Below are positions 53,912 through 63,160 of a DNA stretch of 64,000 bases, in pieces. Source of the stretch: Bacteroidota bacterium (GTDB lineage: Bacteria; Bacteroidota; Bacteroidia; Chitinophagales; LD1). Under the pieces are notes generated by a model. That model had not been told where the DNA came from, did not search any database, and saw only the letters and a program-made list of their open reading frames with translations. The stretch lies in NCBI GenBank assembly GCA_947475165.1, contig CANJLD010000003.1, positions 62,001 through 126,000 on the forward strand, read 5' to 3'. Position numbers and translations under genes: made by a program. Position 1 is the stretch's first letter. Every line of letters starts with the position of its first letter.

Positions 53912-54452
53912 ATGGCATCTGCATTTTCACACGCAATAGCTTCCGTTGCCATCGGCAAGATTTCTTTCATCAGAAACATTGATAAGAAATTCTGGTTGCT
54001 TGGAATTTTTTGTGCCGTAATTCCTGATGCCGATGCAATTGGTTTTAAAATGGGTATTCCTTATGAAAGTGTATTTGGCCATAGAGGCATTACGCATTCG
54101 TTTTTCTTTGCTGCCTTACTTGCCTTTGCAGTTACCTATTTCTTTTACGGAGAAGAAAAATTATGGAACAGACGATGGCTTTCATTATTTACCTTTTTCT
54201 TTTTTGCCACGGCTTCGCATCCGGTGCTTGATGCCATGACCACCGGTGGATTGGGAGTTGCGTTGTTTGCTCCTTTCGACAACACGAGATTTTTCTTTGC
54301 GTTCCGCCCCATAAAAGTTTCGCCTATTGGTTTGGCAAGTTTTTTCAGCGAGGGGGGGGCGTGTTTTGAAAAGTGAATTCGTTTGGGTTTGGATTCCTTC
54401 GTTTTTGGTGATGGTAATTTCGTATGCTTTGAAGAAGTTGTATTCGCGCTAA
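53912..54452 (+). pseudogene. YdjM-like membrane-bound metal-dependent hydrolase, frameshifted at a G8 tract (54352-54359)
   Basis: MASAFSHAIASVAIGKI...GHRGITHSFFFA...SHPVLDAMTTGG; with 7 G the frame continues SEGGRVLKSEFVWVWIPSFLVMVISYALKKLYSR*. Confidence 0.8.
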
Positions 54453-54485
54453 GTGTTTTTATTTTCACGCAGCAAATTTTAAAAC

Positions 54486-56864
54486 GTGGCAAAGCAGAAC
54501 AAAAAGCAAACAGCAAAAGGTAAAGAGCAACCGGTAATTGTTCAGCAGGTTCAACCTCAAACTCCCGGATTCAAACTTCCTGACTGGACCTTTTACATTT
54601 TCATTCTCCTCTTCACCTGCATGCTGTATTCCAACACGCTTTGGAACCGCTATGCTATTGACGACACCATTGTAGTTACCGATAATAAATTCACAAAAAA
54701 GGGTTTTGGCGGAATTAAAGACCATTTCACGCACGACATGTTTGAAGGTTTTTTTGGCGAGCGCGGTGCTAAATTGGTAAGTGGTGGGCGTTACCGTCCG
54801 CTTAGTATGACTTCGCTGGCAGTGGAGTACGAAATTGTAAGAAAAATATGTGGCGATAAACGCGAGGTGATTGACAGTAAGAACATCATTATGACAGATG
54901 CTGACCCGTATCTGAATCCGATGTTGAGTCATGCTATAAATGTTTTGTTGTTTGCGCTTACTTGTGTTTTGCTCTTTTATATTTTACAACAAGTCATCCC
55001 GAAGAAGTATGCGCTAAAGTCCCCTTTAGGGGATTTAGGGGTTGCATTTTTTGCAACTCTTCTATATGCAGCACATCCCATCCACACCGAAGCAGTTGCG
55101 AATATTAAAGGGCGTGATGAAGTGATGTGTATGTTGTTTTCACTGCTTGCGTTGCTGGCAACTATAAAGTATGCCAAAACAAAAAATTACGTTCATCTGG
55201 CTTGGGGTGTGTTCATCTATTTTATCGCCATGCTTTCGAAAGAAAACGCGATTACTTTTTTAGCGGTAATACCTCTTACATACTTTTTCTTTACCAATGT
55301 AAAAGTGAAAGATTATGTGCTTACAGTTGGCTTGTATCTTGTACCTGTGCTTATTTTTCTTTATATCCGCAGCCTGTATACACATGCGGGACTAAAGGAT
55401 GAATCGCCCGAAATTCTGAATAACCCTTTCGTTCCACCGTATAATGAGTTTGGTCTTAAGTACGGAACCATATTGTATACGTTCCTTCGTTATTACTGGC
55501 TGATGCTTTTTCCGCATCCGCTTACTTACGATTACTATTTTAATCAAATACCTTATGTAGGTTTCGATAGCGGATGGGTTTGGCTTGCTATTCTTTCTAC
55601 TATCGCGTTAATTGTTTACGCGCTCAAAAATTTGCAGAAGAAAACAATTCCTTCGTTTGCTATTCTGTTTTTCTTTGTCACTTTCTCGGTAGCATCTAAC
55701 ATGTTATTTACTGTAGGTGTGTTGATGAACGAGCGGTTTATTTACATGAGTTCGCTTGGCTTCTGTATTCTTCTCGCGTATCTTTTTATTCAGTCAAAAG
55801 ACCGGTTCAAACTTTCGCCAAATATTATTTTAGGTGCGTTTGCTGTTTTGCTCACGCTGTATTCAATGAAAACAATTGCGCGCAATTTTGATTGGAAAGA
55901 CAGCTTCACACTTTTCCGTAGAGATTCAATCAACAGCCCTAACTCTGCAAAAATTCAAACCTCGCTCGGTGGCGATTTAACTAAAGCTGCTGAATCGGAT
56001 ATTCCCGCATTGCGCGATAGCGGAATGATTAAATCATTCTTAAAAGACCTGAACAGTAATTTAACTGAAGAACAGTTGAACGCTATCAATCTATTACCCG
56101 ATTCTTCCATTCGCCATCTACTTTTCGATTCTTCTATTGCGCATTTGAATGAAGCCATTCGAATTTATCCTCAGCACTCGCAGGCACTTTTGCTTTTGGG
56201 AAATGCTGTTTACAAACGCTATCAAAATCCCGAGCAGGTAATTCCAATTTATGAAAGTGCGGTGGCTCATCATTCAGGCGCGTACTACGATGCCAATTAT
56301 AATTTGGGAGTTATTTACAATCAAGTCAACAAACCGGCTCTCGCCAAACAAAATTTGCTGATAGCTTATTCTGTAAAACCGGAACAGATAGAATGTAGGT
56401 ATGTGCTTGCGCAGGTTTATGCAAAACTGAATCAACCCGATTCGGTAGAATACTGGTTACAGAAAGGCGATGAGATTAGAAAGATTGATGCTTCGGATTA
56501 TTATCAGGTAGGAACCGGTTTTGGTAAGGTTGCGCATAATTTTGATAAGGCGATTGAGTATATCAATAAGGCAATTGCATTAAATCCGAAAGTGGAACAG
56601 TTTTACGAAGACTTAGGTGTGGCATATGGTTTACGCGGAAATTTTGATGAAGCAATTGCGGTATCGCAAAAGCTGATTCAACTCAATCCGAATTATGCGG
56701 CTGCGTATTTGAATCTTTCCGTCTCGTACCGCAACAAAGGCAATAAACAATTAGCAGACCAGTATGAAGTTAAGTATAAAGAAGTGCTTGCTAAAACCGG
56801 AGGTCAGGTAAAACAACCAGCGCCAACGGCTATTCCGACAGACTCATCTGCGCAAAAAAAATAA
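54486..56864 (+). CDS. TMTC-like (DUF1736-type) multi-TM glycosyltransferase-like protein with C-terminal TPRs (GTG start)
   Basis: LLYAAHPIHTEAVANIKGRDEVMCMLFSLLALLA, LSKENAITFLAVIPLTYF; C-terminal TPRs (AIALNPKVEQFYEDLGVAYGLRGNFDEAIAVSQKLIQLNPNYAAAYLNLSVSYRNKG). Confidence 0.87.
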   Translation: MAKQNKKQTAKGKEQPVIVQQVQPQTPGFKLPDWTFYIFILLFTCMLYSNTLWNRYAIDDTIVVTDNKFTKKGFGGIKDHFTHDMFEGFFGERGAKLVSGGRYRPLSMTSLAVEYEIVRKICGDKREVIDSKNIIMTDADPYLNPMLSHAINVLLFALTCVLLFYILQQVIPKKYALKSPLGDLGVAFFATLLYAAHPIHTEAVANIKGRDEVMCMLFSLLALLATIKYAKTKNYVHLAWGVFIYFIAMLSKENAITFLAVIPLTYFFFTNVKVKDYVLTVGLYLVPVLIFLYIRSLYTHAGLKDESPEILNNPFVPPYNEFGLKYGTILYTFLRYYWLMLFPHPLTYDYYFNQIPYVGFDSGWVWLAILSTIALIVYALKNLQKKTIPSFAILFFFVTFSVASNMLFTVGVLMNERFIYMSSLGFCILLAYLFIQSKDRFKLSPNIILGAFAVLLTLYSMKTIARNFDWKDSFTLFRRDSINSPNSAKIQTSLGGDLTKAAESDIPALRDSGMIKSFLKDLNSNLTEEQLNAINLLPDSSIRHLLFDSSIAHLNEAIRIYPQHSQALLLLGNAVYKRYQNPEQVIPIYESAVAHHSGAYYDANYNLGVIYNQVNKPALAKQNLLIAYSVKPEQIECRYVLAQVYAKLNQPDSVEYWLQKGDEIRKIDASDYYQVGTGFGKVAHNFDKAIEYINKAIALNPKVEQFYEDLGVAYGLRGNFDEAIAVSQKLIQLNPNYAAAYLNLSVSYRNKGNKQLADQYEVKYKEVLAKTGGQVKQPAPTAIPTDSSAQKK
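54497..54530. repeat. Degenerate 7-bp-period repeat at the 5' end of the TMTC-like gene
   Basis: aaaagca aacagca aaaggta aagagca accggta. Confidence 0.6.
55017..55043. repeat. Dispersed palindromic element inside CDS (AAGTCCCCTTTAGGGGATTTAGGGGTT)
   Basis: Matches intergenic copy 27623-27649; encodes KSPLGDLGV in frame. Confidence 0.9.
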
Positions 56865-56880
56865 GTCAGGCTTCCTGTAC

Positions 56881-56888
56881 TATCTTTG
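56881..56888 (+). promoter_or_regulatory. -7-like element TATCTTTG upstream of the transglycosylase gene
   Basis: TAnnTTTG match; -33 region weak. Confidence 0.35.
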
Positions 56889-58826
56889 CACAGCATGTCT
56901 CGAAAAAGACTTTCTCTTTTTTTTATTGGTGTATTGGTATTTCTGCTGATTTGTCTATTCAGCAGAAACAGTCTATTGCAGTTTGCTTTCAAAAAAGCGC
57001 AAGCCCGCGCACAGGAAAACTATCACCTTTCATTGAGAGCTTCATCTGTTCGCTTTTCAGGTTTTGATGGCATACAAATAGAAGGTGTTACGCTTCAACC
57101 GGAAGGTGCAGATACCTTAGTGCGTGTGAAAGAAATTGCGCTCAATCTTTCCTTGCTTGATTTAGTAGCCGGCAAAGTTGGTTTTGATGAAGTGAAAGTG
57201 AAAGATGTGCTGGTGACTGTTTACAACAAAACAGAACGGAACAATTTGTCATTTTTTCAGTCAACCGGTAAACCAAAATCTGCAACAACTACTACAGCCG
57301 AAACTAATTACCGGAAGTTGGGAATGAATTTAAAGTCGAAGTTAGTTCGTGCTTTTAATACTGCTTTTGAATTGGAGAATATTCAAATCAAGTGCGAAGA
57401 CAGCACAAATACGGAGAGCGTTTTTGTGCCTGAAATGAAATACGATTTGAAAACTCTTACCGGCATAGTGATTAACCAGATGATGGAAGATACTTTGCTC
57501 CTAAGCGGAAAAGTTTTAGAAAAGAATAAACGGTATCAGTTTTCAATTCAACACAACACCAATTCCGAAGTGTATCTGCCTTTTCTAAATCACGAAAAGG
57601 GTTTGAAGTGCAGATTTAAATCGTTCACCGCATCGCTTGGTTTTGAAAGCAGCAGCAGCGAATTGCAAATAACCACTAGTGTTCAGGTAGAAAATTTTCA
57701 CATCAATCATTGGCGATTGGCGAACGGTGATGTGATTCTTGAGCAATCATCATTTAGCGGCAAACTGAATGTGCGCGATGATGCGGTGGAATTGGATTCA
57801 TCATCAACGATTAAGCTGAAAGATGTAAGCACGCGTTTATTTGCCAGTTATCAGGTAACACCCGATACCATTTTTGTGGTAAACATTCACATGCCCGAAA
57901 CGGTGAGCGATACTTTTTTTCATAGCTTGCCGCAGGGAATGTTCAACACGCTGAAAGGAATTTCCTGCACCGGTTCGCTGGAATACGATTTGTTCTTTCA
58001 AATCAATACCCGGCAACCCGATTCGCTGGTGTTTAATTCTTTGTTACAGAAAAAGAATTTTACGATTAAACACTATGGCGTAGAAAACTACGGGCGGATG
58101 AATGCTCCGTTTACTTACGAAGCATACGACAAGGACCGGTTCATGCGCCAAATAGAAATTTCATCTGTTAATCCTATGTTCACTCCGTTTAACCGCATCA
58201 GCGATTATTTAGTGAAAAGCGTTTTGCAATCGGAAGACCCATCGTTTATGCTACATCGCGGGTTTCTGCCCGAATCTTTTCGCGAATCTGTTATTAAGAA
58301 TTATAAAGAGCGAAGATTTGCGCGTGGTGGCAGTACTATCAGCATGCAACTCGTAAAGAATGTTTTTCTGAGCCGCGATAAAACCATTTCGCGCAAAGCG
58401 GAAGAGGCTCTGATTGTTTTCCTGATTGAAAACCTGCGTTTAGTTCCCAAAGAGCGTATGCTAGAAGTTTATCTGAATGTTATTGAATGGGGACCCAATG
58501 TGTACGGTATTGGAGAAGCAGCGCGTTTTTATTTTAATAAAACCCCGGGCGAACTCAATTTGCAGGAAAGTATTTTTCTGGCAGGTATTATCCCACGCCC
58601 AAAAGCTTTCAAATATCAATTTGATGAAGAAGGAAAACTAAAGCCATACCTGAGCGGCTATTTCAGAATACTCACCGGACGCATGGCTTCGAAAGGATGG
58701 ATTAGCTCAGTAGATACTTCGGGTTTATTGCCCGATGTAAAATTAAAAGGCCCGGCATTGCGAATGATAGTTAAATCCGATACAATAACTCCTGAATCGG
58801 ATGATGAACTGCCGCTATCGGAATAA
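56886..58826 (+). CDS. AsmA-like N-terminal region fused to GT51 peptidoglycan transglycosylase domain
   Basis: SEDPSFMLHRGF (EDxxFxxHxG), RFARGGSTISMQLVKNVFLSRDKTISRKAEEALIVFLIE, MLEVYLNVIEWGPNVYGIGEAARFYF; N-terminus LSLRASSVRFSGFDGIQIEGVTLQPEGADTLVRVKEIALNLSLLDLVAGK. Confidence 0.88.
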   Translation: MHSMSRKRLSLFFIGVLVFLLICLFSRNSLLQFAFKKAQARAQENYHLSLRASSVRFSGFDGIQIEGVTLQPEGADTLVRVKEIALNLSLLDLVAGKVGFDEVKVKDVLVTVYNKTERNNLSFFQSTGKPKSATTTTAETNYRKLGMNLKSKLVRAFNTAFELENIQIKCEDSTNTESVFVPEMKYDLKTLTGIVINQMMEDTLLLSGKVLEKNKRYQFSIQHNTNSEVYLPFLNHEKGLKCRFKSFTASLGFESSSSELQITTSVQVENFHINHWRLANGDVILEQSSFSGKLNVRDDAVELDSSSTIKLKDVSTRLFASYQVTPDTIFVVNIHMPETVSDTFFHSLPQGMFNTLKGISCTGSLEYDLFFQINTRQPDSLVFNSLLQKKNFTIKHYGVENYGRMNAPFTYEAYDKDRFMRQIEISSVNPMFTPFNRISDYLVKSVLQSEDPSFMLHRGFLPESFRESVIKNYKERRFARGGSTISMQLVKNVFLSRDKTISRKAEEALIVFLIENLRLVPKERMLEVYLNVIEWGPNVYGIGEAARFYFNKTPGELNLQESIFLAGIIPRPKAFKYQFDEEGKLKPYLSGYFRILTGRMASKGWISSVDTSGLLPDVKLKGPALRMIVKSDTITPESDDELPLSE

Positions 58827-58830
58827 AATC

Positions 58831-60732
58831 TTATAGTCGAATCAGCTTCTTCGTAAAGATATTTTTACCAGAACTTATTTTCAACAGGTAAACTCCTTTG
58901 GCAAAATCTAAACGGATTTCTGATTTCTGGTTTCTGATTTCTGATTGATAAATCAGCCTGCCAGTGTTGTCGAATATTTCGAGCGATGCGCCCAACAGGT
59001 TATTTTCAATTTCTAAATTCCATCTGCCAGAAGTGAGCGGATTCGGATAAACACTCAATCCGTTCTCAATAGTCAAATCATTGATACCGGTAACGGTTAC
59101 AGGAGTTGCGTTAGATAAAGCAGTGCAACCATTTGTATCGGTAACCAATACCGAATAATTACCCGATTGCGGAGTGATATACATAGAAGTATTAGCTCCG
59201 TTTATAAGATTGTTATTGAAATACCATTGGTAAGAACTGGCTCCATACGCATTTAATGTATCGCCATTCACGCTGATGCTAACCGGTGGCTGTGGATGAA
59301 CAGCAATAGCAATATGATTCGACTCTGCGGTGCAGTTTGAATTATCGGTTACGGTAACATAATAGTTACCTGCCTGTTTTACATAAATACAGGCTGACGT
59401 TGCACCGGTACTCCAGACATAAGCATTAAAGCCGTTTGGCGCACAAATCTGTGCGCTGTCATCAGCACAAAAAACAAGTTTATTGGAAGTAATAGTAACC
59501 GTAGTGCCGATGCTTGAATTTACGGTAACGCTTGCCGTTGCACTGCATCCGCCAGTGGCGTTTACGGTAACAGTGTAAGTTCCCGATGGAAGATTTGAAA
59601 TAGATGCGGTGTTTCCGCTATTGCTCCATATATAACCGGTAGCTGTTCCCGAAGTAACCGTAACTGTTGCTGTACCGTTGCTGTTTCCGCAACTGGTGCT
59701 GATAGAAGAAGTTGAAATGGAAAGTGTGGACGAAGAAGTAATTGTAATAGAATCAACAGTGCTGCAAGTATTTGCGGCATCGCTTACTGTTACATAATAT
59801 TTGCCACCGGTAGTAATCGTATCGTTTGCGCCAATTACTCCATTGCTCCAGTTAAAAATTGCACCGGTAGTTGTTGAAGAAGCAATAATAACAGTACTGG
59901 TATTAGAACAAGTAAGCGGTGCGGGATTATTGAAGCTGACTGTTGGTGTAACAAAAGGCTGTCCGTTATTATTCAAAGAATGAATCCATGCAGCGTTAGC
60001 AGGATTGTTTGGTGCGCCCGGTGTTTCTGTAGCAGCAGTAGTGTCAACAAAATTGGCTGAGTTAAAAGGATTATTGTCAACCGCGTTTGTCATGTAAATA
60101 TCTTTTGCGTTTTGCGCTAAGCTGTAATATACATTCAATGCCGTGTTCACGTTCCCCCAGCCAATGGCAAAATAAGCCACCGAATAATTAGCCGGTGAAA
60201 CGGTATGAAAAGCATCACCGCTGTTTGCCATTCCTAAACCTGACCATGTACCGGTGGGAGAATACGTAGTTCCACCAACAGCGTAAGTGGTCATTGTTCC
60301 GTTGCTTGCAGGCAGGTTGGTATTTTTTTGCAATACCGAAGAGCTAACCGGAATTACATATACATAATCGTTGTTGGCATCGTTAGTATCAACCGTTAAT
60401 GCATGAATAGAAGAACTTGTGTCTGCATCATTATAAATAACAATGAGTGAACCGATTTTTACGTTTGCCCATTGAGGAATGCTGTCAAAGCGCACATGTC
60501 CAGCCGCTATCCCTGTTCCTGCTCCGGTGGCATGCCAGCTGTTGTTGTCATCAATAACCCATCCGCGCAAATCAACTGTGTTACTGCCTCCACAGGTTGG
60601 TGTACCGGTAACTAAGAGCTCTACAAATTCCTGGGAACCGGCAGGCCCCTGCGAGAGTTCGTTAATAATTAGCTGTGCATTGCTTGCAGTGGCTGTAAGG
60701 ATGAGCGTGAATAAGAGACTAAACTGTTTCAT
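58831..60732 (-). CDS. Secreted lamin-tail-domain protein with T9SS sorting domain
   Basis: MKQFSLLFTLILTATASNAQLIINELSQGPAGSQEFVELLVTG (lamin-tail-like); SprB/Ig-like repeats; C-terminal VYPNPLTSGRWNLEI...GVYLLKISSGKNIFTKKLIRL. Confidence 0.9.
   Translation of the reverse strand: MKQFSLLFTLILTATASNAQLIINELSQGPAGSQEFVELLVTGTPTCGGSNTVDLRGWVIDDNNSWHATGAGTGIAAGHVRFDSIPQWANVKIGSLIVIYNDADTSSSIHALTVDTNDANNDYVYVIPVSSSVLQKNTNLPASNGTMTTYAVGGTTYSPTGTWSGLGMANSGDAFHTVSPANYSVAYFAIGWGNVNTALNVYYSLAQNAKDIYMTNAVDNNPFNSANFVDTTAATETPGAPNNPANAAWIHSLNNNGQPFVTPTVSFNNPAPLTCSNTSTVIIASSTTTGAIFNWSNGVIGANDTITTGGKYYVTVSDAANTCSTVDSITITSSSTLSISTSSISTSCGNSNGTATVTVTSGTATGYIWSNSGNTASISNLPSGTYTVTVNATGGCSATASVTVNSSIGTTVTITSNKLVFCADDSAQICAPNGFNAYVWSTGATSACIYVKQAGNYYVTVTDNSNCTAESNHIAIAVHPQPPVSISVNGDTLNAYGASSYQWYFNNNLINGANTSMYITPQSGNYSVLVTDTNGCTALSNATPVTVTGINDLTIENGLSVYPNPLTSGRWNLEIENNLLGASLEIFDNTGRLIYQSEIRNQKSEIRLDFAKGVYLLKISSGKNIFTKKLIRL
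58917..58950. repeat. Heptanucleotide repeat (TTTCTGA/TTTCTGG)n within the T9SS CTD coding region
   Basis: gatttctgatttctggtttctgatttctgattga read directly; encodes SEIRNQKSEIR. Confidence 0.85.
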
Positions 60733-60851
60733 AGATATCTGTTTTATTTTTTTCGGGAGTGCAAAAGAAAGAATTAGTTGCAAATGAAACGTTACCTTCT
60801 TCTTACCATTTTTTATCTACCGCATTTCTGAAAAAAAATCAACTTGCAATC

Positions 60852-61313
60852 ATGTTTTCAATGTATCTGTTTATCCTCTTTTTTTTTGCTGCTCCACAGG
60901 TGCAGGAAGTATCGCTGGAGCAATTGCAGGCGAATACCATTCAAAACAATGACACGCTTTATGTAGTTAACTTTTGGGCAACGTGGTGCAAGCCCTGTGT
61001 AGCAGAGATGCCCTACTTAGAAGAAGCGCAAAAGAAGTTCGCCAATAATAAAGTGAAAGTTGTTTTTGTAAGTTTGAATTACACGCGCGAGTTAGCCGTT
61101 GTAGATAAATTTGTGAAGCAGAAAAAAATTCTATCCACCTGTTATTTGTTGAATGCAGGAACACCGAATAGCTGGATTGATAAAGTGGAAACGGAATGGA
61201 GTGGCTCTATACCTGCCACGCTGATGTATAAGAACGGAAAGAAAATTTTCTTCCGTGAAGGAGAGTTTACGCAAACTGAATTAGATTCGATTATTCAAAC
61301 TAAAATCAAATAA
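60852..61313 (+). CDS. TlpA-like thioredoxin-fold protein
   Basis: VVNFWATWCKPCVAEMPYLEEAQKKF; start taken at MFSMYLF. Confidence 0.92.
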   Translation: MFSMYLFILFFFAAPQVQEVSLEQLQANTIQNNDTLYVVNFWATWCKPCVAEMPYLEEAQKKFANNKVKVVFVSLNYTRELAVVDKFVKQKKILSTCYLLNAGTPNSWIDKVETEWSGSIPATLMYKNGKKIFFREGEFTQTELDSIIQTKIK

Positions 61314-61315
61314 AT

Positions 61316-61918
61316 ATGACTAAGCATTTATTTCTCGTAATCGCTGTTTTATTTCTCGCTTCGTTTAAACCCGAAGGCGGATACAAAGTAGGCGATGCAG
61401 TTGCAGACTTTAAATTGAAAAACGTAGACGACAAAATGGTTACGCTTTCCGATTTTAAAGATGCCAAAGGTTATATTGTAGTATTTACCTGCAACCATTG
61501 CCCTTTCAGCAAAAAGTATGAAGACCGGATTATTGCGCTTGACAAAAAATACAAACCACTGGGCTATCCGGTTATAGCCATTAATCCGAACGATGCGGCA
61601 CAACATGCCAGCGATGATTTTCCGAGCATGAAAAAACGCGCGAAAGAAAAGGGCTTTACTTTTCCTTACCTGTACGATGAATCACAAGCTATTGCTACGG
61701 CTTATGGTGCCAGAATGACTCCGCATATTTTTATTCTTCAAGCAGGAGTTGGCACACCGGTAGTAAAATACATTGGTGCTATTGACGATAACAGCGATGA
61801 TGCCACAGCCGTAAAAGAAAAATATGCTGAGAATGCAGTAGATGCTCTACTCGCCAACAAACCGGTTAGCCCCGAAACTACCAAAGCAATAGGCTGCACT
61901 ATTAAGTGGAAGAAATAA
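61316..61918 (+). CDS. Secreted redoxin (AhpC/TSA-like thioredoxin family)
   Basis: VGDAVADFKLKNVDDKMVTLSDFKDAKGYIVVFTCNHCPFSKKYEDRI. Confidence 0.92.
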   Translation: MTKHLFLVIAVLFLASFKPEGGYKVGDAVADFKLKNVDDKMVTLSDFKDAKGYIVVFTCNHCPFSKKYEDRIIALDKKYKPLGYPVIAINPNDAAQHASDDFPSMKKRAKEKGFTFPYLYDESQAIATAYGARMTPHIFILQAGVGTPVVKYIGAIDDNSDDATAVKEKYAENAVDALLANKPVSPETTKAIGCTIKWKK

Positions 61919-61944
61919 TTTTCTAACCCCATCAATTTATTCAA

Positions 61945-62352
61945 ATGGTACAAGGAAAAGGAACCAAAGAAAGTCCGTGGAAACTGAAAACTCCACCGGG
62001 CACATCGGAATACGAAATGTATAAAGATGAAAAAGATGGAAAGGAAATTATTGTATGTACCGTTGGCAAAACGGTCTTGCATTATGATGCACGCTGCTTA
62101 AACGATTTACAGGCTATGCTCAAAAAGCATGGCGACTGGATGGAACTGGGTAGTGCCGATGAACAAAAGCCGGCTAAGGAAGGAACAGTAGAAGCATGGG
62201 GTCGCTCACCAAAAAATCCGGTGGGCGGATGGTATGGATTAAAGAAAGGCTTGCGAGGACGTTTTGGTATGTATATTCCTCCGCTGATGGAAGTTTTGGG
62301 TTTAGCAGAAATAGAACACAACCCGAAGAACAATCGGATGCGAGCGAAATAA
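61945..62352 (+). CDS. Conserved hypothetical protein (small single-domain family)
   Basis: GTKESPWKLKTPPGTSEYEMYKDE...LKKHGDWMELGSADEQKPAKEGTVEAWGRSPKNPVGGWYGLKKGLRGRFGMYIPPLMEVLGLAEIEHNPKNNRMRAK. Confidence 0.85.
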   Translation: MVQGKGTKESPWKLKTPPGTSEYEMYKDEKDGKEIIVCTVGKTVLHYDARCLNDLQAMLKKHGDWMELGSADEQKPAKEGTVEAWGRSPKNPVGGWYGLKKGLRGRFGMYIPPLMEVLGLAEIEHNPKNNRMRAK

Positions 62353-62362
62353 AGAGCATGGG

Positions 62363-62545
62363 TTATTCAGAATTAGGAGGAGCTGCTTGCAGCTCCTTTA
62401 TTTTTTGTGCCAGGCAAACCGGGCAAAGACAATCGCTATTATCGGTCGGGGTAATTTTAGGCAACTCGTTACACCAGCAATTTAACTCCGGTGAGTTGGC
62501 ACCACAATCAAAAGCGACATTGCATTTAGTGCAGAATTTTTGCAT
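62363..62545 (-). CDS. Small cysteine-rich CWC-type protein
   Basis: CTKCNVAFDCGANSPELNCWCNELPKI...CLCPVCL. Confidence 0.85.
   Translation of the reverse strand: MQKFCTKCNVAFDCGANSPELNCWCNELPKITPTDNSDCLCPVCLAQKIKELQAAPPNSE
62377..62407 (+). terminator. Terminator GGAGCTGC-TT-GCAGCTCC + T-rich tail, inside the 3' end of the opposing CWC gene
   Basis: Perfect 8-bp stem. Confidence 0.85.
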
Positions 62546-62997
62546 CAGTTAAACAAATACAAAGTTCTAACCTGCGCATCGGGGCGGCCTATGATGTTAT
62601 TGATATAACCTTGCTGACTTACAAGTGCGCCCTTTTTAATATAACCTTCGCCATACGGCATACAGGCACCCCACGAACCCGAGGCATTGCATTTCCCGAA
62701 ATCAGAAATTTTTACAAAAGTGTGTTCGCCTACTACAATAATTCCGAATTTGAATTGTTTGGCTTCGGCTAATGCATACGCAATATTTTCTTTGGTAAGG
62801 CTGATGGTTTTTGCTGCTGTCTTTTTTGCAATGGCATCTACCGTTGCCACCAGTGCGTTGGCACTTATTTTTTCGGCAGCAGCAGCGGGAATGCTTTTTA
62901 AAAATTCTTTTACAACAACGGCATTGTCGTTCTGTGCTTTTACGGCAGTAAAACTAAACAGCAATAAAGCGACAAGAGAAAAAATTGTTGATTTCAT
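62545..62997 (-). CDS. Small secreted protein of unknown function (start at MKSTIFSL; ORF open to 63153)
   Basis: Signal peptide MKSTIFSLVALLLFSFTAVKAQ; remainder unrecognised. Confidence 0.8.
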   Translation of the reverse strand: MKSTIFSLVALLLFSFTAVKAQNDNAVVVKEFLKSIPAAAAEKISANALVATVDAIAKKTAAKTISLTKENIAYALAEAKQFKFGIIVVGEHTFVKISDFGKCNASGSWGACMPYGEGYIKKGALVSQQGYINNIIGRPDAQVRTLYLFN

Positions 62998-63160
62998 AAT
63001 GGGTTGGTTTTGTATTTTAAACGGAAAGTAAAAAAAACTGCTTTCCTGCCATGAAACAATAAACATTCTGCCTTTTCGTCTTAAACTTTGACAAAACAGA
63101 TTTGCAAAGCACAATAGCACGTAAATTGTTATTAGCATTGCGTAACAAAACAAAAGTAAA

